From assembly GCA_022592435.1 (NCBI GenBank), contig JABYQS010000685.1, positions 1 through 15,416 of the forward strand: DNA of 15,416 nt. Direction: 5' to 3'. The position numbers and the translations under genes are program-made. The notes beneath the pieces are model-generated. The model made no database searches. It had not been told where the DNA came from and was given only the letters and a program-made list of their open reading frames with translations. Shown here piece after piece: positions 7,956 through 15,416 of the stretch (the stretch's first letter is position 1; each line of letters starts with the position of its first letter). This DNA is from Cerioporus squamosus. Lineage: Eukaryota; Basidiomycota; Agaricomycetes; Polyporales; Polyporaceae.

Positions 7956-9545
7956 ATGTGTCGCCCACAGAGCACCGCCGCCACTGACGGCGCCGCGTTC
8001 GTCGAGCCACAACAAACGCTTCAAGATCCCCAGGCCGATCATGCGTCCCATGGTATCGACGCTCGACTTCCCGCCAGCGCAGCGTCGCGGGCCTACGCCT
8101 CGTCCCCAGAGCCATTCGCCTCCGCTGAGTTGGGAAGTCTCAGCGAGAAGTCCGAGGCAACGTTCCACACCCACGGCGCCGCTATGGCTATGGCCAAGGC
8201 GTCCGCAGGCAACGCGGTGCGCGTCGTCTCCCTCCCGAACTATAAGAACCGTCCGCTGGTCTACATGGAGTGCTCTCTCCGGAACTCTGAGAACCAGGAG
8301 TGCCTCCTGCATCGGGAGGATGACTCGCAAGAGTTGTCTACCATGGCCAACGCGCTCCGCGACTACTGCGAACGCATCGAGTCCATCCACTTCGACGCCA
8401 CTTCCCTCCCAGGACCGGACCCGGGAGAGGCCATCGCGCCTCCCGCCACGCTTCCATTTCCGCCGCCACCCGTGGCGACCATGTCTCACCCGGGTGAACA
8501 TGCAGGTTCTTGGGCCATGCCGTTCCTTCCATCCCTCAGGGACATAACCATCACGTCCAATCGGGCGGTCTCCGTACGCTCACTGCTAGAGTTTCTCCAC
8601 TACTGCCCAATGCTGAGAACGCTCGCGGTCCACAGCAGCAGGGAATACCCATCCGTGCTCCCCGAGTCCGTCGAGGACCTGGCTGAGCCCGGCCTCCCGT
8701 TTCTCGAGGAGCTCACGATGGATGGACTGCTCACACACACGGCGGAGATGCTCCTGGACAAGCTCCAACACTCGCTCAAGGAGAGCACGAAGGTCGAGGC
8801 CCACTTCTACGAGACCGGCTTCCCGGTGCTCCAACACGGCCCGGCGCTCCAGAAGCTCCTCCTCCCCATCCGTCACGCTGATGTCTTCTATGCCTGTCTG
8901 GCAGGAGACGACTCACCACAGCCCGATGCTTCAGCCGCCAGCGCAAGGTATCCGTGTCGGTTCACCTTCGCAGACACTGCCGCCCGTGTCCAGCTGCACT
9001 GGCACTGGGCACCAGAACGGAACGCGCCACCCAACCTGGGTCACATCGGCCTCACCTCCTTCTGCTTGCGGGACGTACACACGCTCTCGCTCACCCTGTA
9101 CAACGTCCATCCGTCCTACGTGGACCTGTTCATGATGATGCAGTCCTTCCGTGCCCTGAGACGCGTCGAGGTCCACGCCACCGAAGTTGCGGACGGTACA
9201 GCTGCAGCAGTGGCGCAACTTGGCCCCGAGACACATCCGGCGGCGTCGACCTCAGCGGACCCCACACCCGCCACCGTACCGACTTCGAGCACCGCGACCT
9301 TCACCTCGCGATACAGCCTGTACAAGGTACGCCGCGGCGCCGGCATGGTGCTGCGCCACCTCACCAACATGCCGCTCTTGTTCTCTGTCGCGATCGCACA
9401 GGCACCGCATGTGCAGCTGGGCCGCGGTGAGGAGAGCAGCGCGGCGGGGACGCTCGTTCGTCCGAGTCTGCGGCGGCTCGTCCGGTTCTACTACGAACCT
9501 CTCCGGGCGCTGATGGTGCGCACGTCCAAACGATGGGAGCCGTGA
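7956..9545 (+). CDS. uncharacterised leucine-rich protein, similar in style to fungal F-box/LRR proteins
   Basis: A single open frame of 529 aa in GC-rich codons with a favourable start context (gccATG). Residues 1-75 are low-complexity and probably disordered. A proline-rich patch lies near 165-175. From about 190 onward, irregular leucine-rich units recur, such as LPSLRDITI, CPMLRTLAV, LPFLEELTM and FRALRRVEV, spaced like the degenerate repeats of basidiomycete F-box proteins. Another Ser/Thr/Pro linker follows near 425-450. No F-box is visible at the N-terminus, so it could be a family member that lost it, or the true first exon could lie upstream. There is no signal peptide or membrane segment. 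It converges with the velvet gene. If the family guess is right it would be a ubiquitin-ligase substrate receptor; without an F-box this is unproven. Confidence 0.65.
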   Translation: MCRPQSTAATDGAAFVEPQQTLQDPQADHASHGIDARLPASAASRAYASSPEPFASAELGSLSEKSEATFHTHGAAMAMAKASAGNAVRVVSLPNYKNRPLVYMECSLRNSENQECLLHREDDSQELSTMANALRDYCERIESIHFDATSLPGPDPGEAIAPPATLPFPPPPVATMSHPGEHAGSWAMPFLPSLRDITITSNRAVSVRSLLEFLHYCPMLRTLAVHSSREYPSVLPESVEDLAEPGLPFLEELTMDGLLTHTAEMLLDKLQHSLKESTKVEAHFYETGFPVLQHGPALQKLLLPIRHADVFYACLAGDDSPQPDASAASARYPCRFTFADTAARVQLHWHWAPERNAPPNLGHIGLTSFCLRDVHTLSLTLYNVHPSYVDLFMMMQSFRALRRVEVHATEVADGTAAAVAQLGPETHPAASTSADPTPATVPTSSTATFTSRYSLYKVRRGAGMVLRHLTNMPLLFSVAIAQAPHVQLGRGEESSAAGTLVRPSLRRLVRFYYEPLRALMVRTSKRWEP

Positions 9546-10179
9546 CGCGTGCCGGGCCGACCGGACACTGTTTCGTATATGGGAGTCCTTCAATTTCCAA
9601 GCACGAGCCGCTCATTGTTGCTCAGCTTGAGACGTATGAGGCTGCGTTCCCTGTGTGGTGCCCTTTGTTTTTCGCTCCGAGCTGAGATCTGTGTTATGAA
9701 AGTTCATGTTCCCGGCATGATGTTTTACCCTTTCTGACCTTTAAGTTGGCACGTTGTCTCGCTTGAGTTCCTGCTTAAGTTGACTACATTATGTTAAGCT
9801 CCGGCCTTCTTCATGTTAGCATGATCTGTACGCTTGATCATAATTCACACTTCATGCGTGGCACATAACACACCATATAACCCGAAGCATAAGGAGGCCA
9901 GAACCATCAAATTTGCTCGAGATAGCACGACGATACACCATGGCGCACAGGAACAGCGACAGGTGGTGTGGCGTACCTGTGGGATCGCAGCCACGAGCGC
10001 CACGGGGTGTATCCGACATGCAGAATAATCATAATATAGTACGACGGAAAGCATAATAACGGAGGGATACCGGAAGCATGTGATGGACGGAGACGAAAGC
10101 AGGAAGAGACATACTCACTAGTGCATGACAATCATCACGACGCACGGAAACCTCAACCGTACCATGCGGCCATAAGTTC
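9546..10179. other. convergent intergenic region
   Basis: This stretch lies between the stop of the 7956-9545 gene and the stop of the minus-strand velvet gene. It is AT-richer than the flanks and should contain both 3' UTRs. I saw no gene or RNA motif. Confidence 0.6.
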
Positions 10180-11678
10180 TCAATCACGCCAGCTCGCATC
10201 CGTGCTGTACGAGCGCGACGTGCTACGGGAGCTCATCTCTGCTTCCCGCGTGTCTTTCTCGTGCCAGGCGTCAAGGGCCGCCCGCGAGGCCTGTGCATAC
10301 GAATCAGAAAGCCCCGAACGCGGCCGACTGGAGGCCCTGCCGAGGTTCTGGATAGAGGGCAGGATGGTTTGCTTCGAAGACTTCTTCTTCGCGGATGCTC
10401 GGCCCACAGACAAACCTGGACTGGTCCTGGCCACGCTGCTCGTTTCGCCGGCGGGAGAATCGGAGGTGTGACGTGCCTTCTTCCTGACCTTGCGCTCGCG
10501 AAAGCGTGAGTTAACACGGATGCCGTTGAGTGAGAGGGTCTGCATGAAAACATGGCGATGAGAACCTGCATCTCTGACTGGTGCAGTACAACTGCCAAAC
10601 ACAACCCGTACCTTGGTGAGATCGGTAGATGCTCGAAGCCCGGGGAAGGTCTTCGTGGAGAATATCTCGAAAGAGCCGCCATAGCACTCGGCGAGGATGG
10701 GAGTGCATTCTTCTTCTCCGCCGATATTGCACACGCGGTACCGCAGCACAAATCGGCCTTCCTGCCTGACTGCCAGATCCTGTATGTGGTTGTGACGTTA
10801 GCAAGGTAAGGCAAGCGCAAAATATGAACCAAAACCTCGTACCGAGAATACGAACAATGCCGCCTGCCGACCTTCGTACTGGACAAGTGAGCACGGAACG
10901 AAGGTCTCCCCGAAGAGTAGTGACGTGCACGGTTCCCCATAACGGTCGATGTAGTTGGCAGGCGCAACAGACTGAGTCTGGGATCGAGAGGGTGTCTCAC
11001 TGGGGTACATAATTCCAAGCCGAGCGCAATGTAGTCCACAGGTCATGGCAGTGTTACAGAATGAGATGGTCAGCGTTGTGAAGTCCATGGATAGCGCGAA
11101 AACTGACTAAGGTTCCAAAGTAGCATCTGCGAACCGCGCTTGGAGAGATGTTGTTGGTGCCGGTGACCGATAGCTCGTCCGTGAGACGCTCCGCTCCATC
11201 TCTTCCGTACGAACGGGTATGAGATCCACCTGACAAATGAAGCCGAAGATGGAGTGCTCGCTGTCGAACCGTCAGGAAAGATGAAACATCGCGCGTTCCA
11301 CGGCACTTACTCGAAGTTTTCGATCTCTTTCTCGGATTCCCTCCGGGTCCCCTCGTGGACGGTCTGAAAGCAGGAGAGGCGAACGACGGGAGGTGGATCG
11401 AGGGGGCGCTTGTCTTTGCGTGCATATCTGGGCAGCAGGAGTATCAGCCACGGGGGTAAAAGTGGCGGGAGCCCTTACTTGCGACCAACATCTGCTTTCT
11501 GCAACTCTTGCAGCGCGGAGCGCAGGATACGCCCGGCGAACGGTCCGGAGTGGAAACTGAAGGGACCCCCGATGTTTGAACTCGGGAGAGGCTAGGTTAC
11601 CTGATGAGCCTCGGAGGCAATGAGAGACCCCATACCACGGCAAAAACAAGGACTGACTGGTGCGCTACTAGACGACAT
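10180..11678 (-). CDS. velvet-domain transcriptional regulator, seven exons
   Basis: Velvet proteins are fungal nuclear regulators that bind DNA and each other to control development, sporulation and secondary metabolism. Proposed exons, high to low: 11678-11658, 11591-11479, 11427-11311, 11260-11108, 10999-10843, 10779-10612, 10539-10180, giving 362 aa with all phases consistent. Family signatures are VGRKYARKDKRPLDPPPVV (42-60), FVFSDLAVRQEG (about 184-195) and LAECYGG...FPGLRASTDLTK ending at 243, followed by TLSLNGIRVN. Basic clusters RERKVRKKARH (257-267) and AKKKSSK are possible nuclear signals; the C-terminal ~100 residues are Ser-rich. Introns are 66, 51, 50, 108, 63 and 72 bp. The seven-codon first exon and the 108-bp intron are the least certain. 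Assignment to VeA, VelB, VosA or VelC is not possible by eye. Confidence 0.85.
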
Positions 11679-11849
11679 CTCCAATGCGAATCGAGGTTCG
11701 CGGCTTAGGCATCAAGGATGAGTGTCGGTCTTACTCAGTAAGCATGGCAGGACTCACCAATGATAAACCTTGTCAACTTTGCTACTCGAAAAGAAGTGGC
11801 AAATGGGAGAGATACTGGAGGAGGCAGGAATGCAGCTGGCGAGTAGGGC

Positions 11850-11856
11850 TTATATA
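11850..11856 (-). promoter_or_regulatory. TATA box of the velvet gene
   Basis: On the minus strand TATATAAG runs from 11856 to 11849, about 170 bases upstream of the velvet ATG at 11678. The predicted leader contains short upstream ORFs starting at minus-strand ATGs, including a four-codon one near 11745, which could damp translation. The same TATATAAG word serves the 7956 gene. Confidence 0.5.
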
Positions 11857-11878
11857 CATGCCCCAAGATTGAACTTTG

Positions 11879-12552
11879 GAGATAGCGTTCTCGGCACTAA
11901 CTCCGGCCGTCGTGGAGGACAGACCAAGCAGGAAGGCAAGCCCACGCCATCATCAGTTGCTGGCATCCCACACGCGGCTATGTCGTACTATGGGTGCAAG
12001 AGGACCCTGGATCAGTGGGTGAAGGCGTTCTCCAAGAAGGCGGTAGCAAGCCAACTAGGTTCGCGTGAGCGATCGGCGTCGCCGGAGCTCAAGCCCTTCC
12101 CGGCGGACCCGAGGACATGCACCAGCGTCGTCACCACCCCACTAGTCTTCGCCCGAGCCTCGTCATGACGAGGCTCCTGAGAAAGTATTCGACCCAGGCG
12201 AGATCCGACCTCGCTCCACTTCGAAAGCTTCATTGCCTACTGCATCCGATGACCCGTAGGGTGCGAGCCCTCCATCTGCCAGGTCTCGAGAGCATATGCC
12301 AGTGGAATGGGCATGGGCAGAATTGCTTCTGATTTGCCTAGCGGCGGTCTATGTGACTACAGTCTCTCGCTCAGATTACGGCTGATCCACTGGTAGGAGT
12401 TGTTACGTCGTTGGTAGGCACTGAATCCCATCTTTGTGAGCGACCTCAGCAGCGCAAACAACAGAAACTGCACTGACCAGGTGGAATGTCGAGGAACTCC
12501 TTTCTGAGGTACCAAGCCCCTGAGAACAGCCAATCGATCAGAACGACGATAT
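11879..12552. other. intergenic region between velvet gene and monooxygenase
   Basis: The velvet gene's upstream region and the monooxygenase 3' UTR share this stretch. A plus-strand frame from 11770 to 12168 is open but has no recognisable domain and overlaps the velvet promoter. The only striking element is the palindrome at 12155-12176. Confidence 0.5.
12155..12176. repeat. 22-bp perfect palindrome with CGTCA/TGACG halves
   Basis: GAGCCTCGTCA is followed directly by its exact reverse complement TGACGAGGCTC with no spacer. It lies about 300 bases upstream of the velvet TATA box. The central CGTCATGACG has back-to-back CGTCA and TGACG half-sites like those read by bZIP factors of the CREB/ATF type. 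A regulatory role is inferred. Confidence 0.6.
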
Positions 12553-14887
12553 TTACTCAAGGAAAGTGCGCTCACGGTCTCCCGTCATGGTCTTCTCGCT
12601 GTACGTCTGCCCGTCTCCCAACCAGTAGAACCGGTTCTTGATAGGATCCGAGGCTTCGTAGTCGAAATCCTCCCAGCGAGGATGCGTAATCGCCTTCACC
12701 GCTGCCAGCGCAGATCCTGCCAGTGTTGCAGGGACACGTAAGTGCACTGTACAGTCATGCGTCGCTGCAGCTAGTGACGTACCGGGCCACAGTCCGACCA
12801 CCCTGCCGTCCTCCGCACCCATCTTGTACCACGAGCGGCACTTCTCGCTGTACACGGTCTGTCAAAATGGCATAAGTGCATCTCAAAACGGCTCACACAT
12901 CAGATAGCGCAAGGGACCCACCTTCGGGAAGTAGCTCTCGATATATCGGTCGAAGTCCAGAAGAGCCTCACGCTTCACCTCGATGCTCTTGAGCCGTTCG
13001 CGCTGCATCTTCAAGGCCGCCTGGATGGCGTACGTGACCTCGTACTCGATCATGATAAGCATTGAGCCGGAGCCGATTCCCGAGTTAGGTCCGAGGACCA
13101 TGAACATATTCGGAACTCGTCCACGCACATCGTCAAGTACGTGGTTGGGTGCGGCTGCCACTTGTCGTTCAATCTGACGCCGTTCCGTCCGACGATCTCG
13201 AAGGGCAGCTGGAAGGATGTGTCGTAGCCCGTCGCGCAGAAAATTATGTCGAGGTCCTGGTGCTGCCCGTCGACGGTCTCAATACCTCTCTCGGTAACTC
13301 GTTCGATCGGCGTCTGGACGAACTCGACGTTGTCCTCGACCAGAGCCTCCAGGTACCCAGGGCCGGGGGTGAGTCTTCGACATGCGACTGGGAAGGTGGG
13401 CATCACTGTCCCGTGTCAGGTTGCATGAGAGTGGTGGACTGCCTGGTAGGGAAGAAGCACCCACGGGTGTCTGCGATCCAAGGCTTCTTCGCAAGCTTGC
13501 GCCTCATGTTTGCCTCGAACAGTTCCGTCGCCTGTTTCTGCAGGTCACTTCCCCGAAGAGTAGCCGCATGCATTGACTGCAGGGCAGCAAGGCGTGAACA
13601 TGAGTACGTATGCTGGGCAAACAGGATAGTACGCACGTTCATGTCGTTCTCCATCACGGCTCGGAAGTGTCTGTAGAAGTCCTCGTCGGTCTTGAAACGC
13701 TCGATCTCCTCTGCGGTGAATCGGTCTGCAGCGACACGTATGTTAGAGAGCGCTGGCATCCAGTAAGTACTAGCACTCGAGACATACAATCTTCTGCACT
13801 GTCCGGGTCGCGGCCAAGGAGCGTGGCGAATGTGTTGCTAGCGAAGGGAACTGCCAGCCACGTCTTCCCTCTCACGTAGTTGTATAGACTCTGCACCTTC
13901 GGTTGGATGGCGGGAACAAGCTGGATGGCGCTCGAGCCCTGGAGACATGATCTTCGTCAGTGCTCATATCCCTTGAAGAGGAGAAGGCGACGGAGGACGA
14001 CATACAACGCCGATGACTGCGACCCGCTTATCCTTCCAGTCTTCAGCGACTTCCTGCCAGGTCTTCTCCTTCGGATCGAACCCGGCGGTATGATGCAGCT
14101 CGCCTCGGAAGTCGTGCAACCCCTTGATGTCAGGCCAGTTCCAGCGACTGAGGACACCGACAGCAGGAATGAGAATGTCGGCGACGTCCTCGACTTCGGA
14201 CGTGGCGCCGGTTTCCGGGTCGGTCCGGCGCACGCGGATGTGCCACTTGCCTGTGCGCTCGTTGTACTGCGTGCCGACGACTTCGTGGCGGAGTTTGATG
14301 TAGCGCATGAGCTTGTGCTTGTCGACGATGCCTTGGAGGTATTCGCGGATCTCCGTTCCGGGGGCGTAGAGCGCAGACCAGTCCTTCTAGACGGAGTCAG
14401 TGCGGGAGCCGGCACGGATAGTTCATAGGATCCTATGTACCTTCTCTTCGAAGGTCAGTTGGTACTGTAAATACCGTCAGTACAAGTCACAAGAACTGTC
14501 TCGGAACGTACACAATGAGCCGGAATGTCGCACGCGAGACACTGTACATTACTCGTCAGTTGACAAGCTCAAACATGTTGTCTTCGCATGAGACACGCAC
14601 GGGTAACGATTCCGGTACCATGTTCCTCCGACGCCGTCGTCCTTCTCGTATATGGCCAATTCGACGTTTGGCACCTTCTGCGGAAACCTGAAGCCATGTA
14701 ATGTCAACAGCCACGCACTTCCTATGGTCATCAACAACTCATACCTGACACCAGCGACTATGCCACTGATACCGGCACCGATCACCACGACGCGGATAGG
14801 TCTATACTCGTCAATAGCGAAGTCACCGAGTGGGAAGTGTCCGCCAGCGGCAGTTGAAGTATTTTGGGGAACCTTGCTGGCTGACAT
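12553..14887 (-). CDS. flavin-binding monooxygenase of Baeyer-Villiger type, frameshifted (possible pseudogene)
   Basis: The family uses FAD and NADPH to oxygenate ketones or other substrates. Exons, high to low: 14887-14745, 14687-14597, 14541-14512, 14464-14441, 14386-14006, 13938-13788, 13725-13637, 13576-13465, 13405-12922, 12858-12783, 12716-12553. Full length would be about 581 aa. Motifs are GAGISG (37-42, FAD), GGTWYRNRYP (68-77), the fingerprint F189-X-G191-X3-H195-X3-F199-D200 (Phe where Trp is usual), GVGSSA (222-227, NADPH) and ATGYD (398-402). Near residue 438 one base is missing, so the frame leaves VDEF and stops about 21 residues later; the rest, from PNMFMVLGPNSG to the C-terminus, continues in the next frame. 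The ATG at 14887 is preferred because an earlier in-frame one lies upstream of the TATA box. The exon 2 donor (14596) is tentative and gives one extra residue. Confidence 0.88.
13110..13116 (-). other. one-base frameshift in the monooxygenase
   Basis: On the minus strand the text reads GAGTTCCG where the family pattern VDxFPNMF needs one more C after GAGTTC. Upstream (to VDE, residue 437) and downstream (PNMFMVLGPNSG) are both well conserved but lie in different frames with no room for an intron. All other exon phases agree only if one base is added here. It is either a true deletion or a sequencing error. Confidence 0.8.
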
Positions 14888-14990
14888 TGTTGTTACTGCT
14901 GTGAACGTCACTGAAGAGCTTGTGATGCTGTTGTCTGTTAAGATCGAGTCTTGCTTGGAATATGTAGCATCTGCCTGCTCGATCCTCTGG

Positions 14991-14998
14991 TATATATA
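14991..14998 (-). promoter_or_regulatory. TATA box of the monooxygenase gene
   Basis: TATATATA lies about 105 bases upstream of the chosen start at 14887 on the minus strand. The frame remains open upstream to 15025, but that would place the TATA box inside the coding sequence, which argues for the 14887 start. Confidence 0.5.
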
Positions 14999-14999
14999 T

Positions 15000-15416
15000 T
15001 CAGTGTGTCTCAGGCGGAGGGGCACCGTTTACACCTCGTCTTAGACGCACCGGGATCTCGTAACCACCAATGCTCAAGATGGGGATGCATCATCCCGCCG
15101 GGCAGTGTCTCGAATTCGGAATTCTTACTTAGAGCCGTCGCCGCGAGTCAGTCAGCTATCCGACATCGGAGAAGTAGAGGTCACGAGGCGAGTAATAATC
15201 CCTGCAGACATCGCCCGGGCCCGCCGTAAGTATGATGCACCACCGACTTCTCCGACGCAAGTGCTCACCTTGGCATCGGTCACGTTCTGGAGGAGTGCAA
15301 GTAATGCAGCTCACAGCAAGCCCAGATTCCGGAAGTTAGAACAAATGTTTGCTACTTGGCGACTTCCGGGTCCTTCGCAAGGCCGCAGGTTTTGTTGCAG
15401 CACACCTGTGTTTCCA
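15000..15416. other. upstream region with two inverted repeats, no gene seen
   Basis: TCGGAGAAGT (15166-15175) and ACTTCTCCGA (15246-15255) form a 10-bp inverted repeat 70 bases apart. CCGGAAGT (15329-15336) and ACTTCCGG (15362-15369) form an 8-bp one 25 bases apart. They may belong to the monooxygenase's distal promoter or to a gene outside the window. Confidence 0.4.

Noticed and set aside
7914..8501. 195-codon minus-strand open frame inside the 7956-9545 gene
   Set aside because: It is the antisense shadow of a coding frame with strong codon bias and has no features of its own.
10233..11039. 268-codon minus-strand open frame
   Set aside because: It overlaps the velvet exons in a wrong frame and crosses introns with clear splice sites; no recognisable domain.
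11592..11594. In-frame TAG as evidence that the velvet gene is a pseudogene
   Set aside because: It serves well as the acceptor of a 66-bp intron that restores phase, and all later exons agree.
11770..12168. 132-codon plus-strand open frame
   Set aside because: No domain or motif, and it covers the velvet gene's TATA box and upstream region; probably chance.
14542..14600. Intron donor at 14600 in the monooxygenase
   Set aside because: It is a good-looking GTGCGT but breaks the frame of the next exons; GTGTCT at 14596 keeps it, at the cost of one extra residue.
1..15416. CRISPR array, bacterial operon or LTR element
   Set aside because: There are no spaced direct repeats, no LTRs or integrase, and the spliced genes are eukaryotic.

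Overview
The window looks like a piece of a filamentous basidiomycete genome, probably an agaricomycete of the polypore type. The evidence is short introns of about 47-108 bp with GT..AG ends and CTGAC/CTAAC-like branch sites, a fungal velvet-domain gene, a fungal Baeyer-Villiger-like monooxygenase and a Tad/I-like LINE. The lineage is inferred from gene style and has not been checked against a database.

Layout. Positions 1-130 are flanking DNA with a Pol III-like B box and a T8 tract, possibly the end of a tRNA gene or relic. Positions 144-6015 are an apparently full-length, intact non-LTR retrotransposon on the plus strand. ORF1 is a zinc-knuckle protein; ORF2 carries endonuclease, reverse transcriptase, a decayed RNase H-like region and a C-terminal CCHC. 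The two ORFs overlap by an ATGA. A stem-loop and a (CT)12 tail lie at the 3' end, and a perfect 13-bp target-site duplication flanks the element at 131-143 and 6016-6028. Positions 6029-7749 hold no gene I can support. A single-exon plus-strand gene at 7956-9545 encodes a leucine-rich, F-box-type-like protein behind a TATA box.

Two spliced minus-strand genes follow. Positions 11678-10180 hold a seven-exon velvet-domain regulator that no single reading frame reveals. Positions 14887-12553 hold an eleven-exon flavin monooxygenase with a one-base frameshift near residue 438. Each has its own TATA box. The 7956-9545 gene and the velvet gene converge; the velvet gene and the monooxygenase are in tandem, with a 22-bp perfect palindrome between them.

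How the parts relate. The LINE proteins form one retrotransposition unit. The velvet protein is a putative nuclear regulator of development and secondary metabolism. The monooxygenase is a possible oxidative tailoring enzyme. Regulation of one by the other is speculation based only on adjacency. All exon joins were made by eye from splice consensus, reading-frame phase and remembered family motifs.
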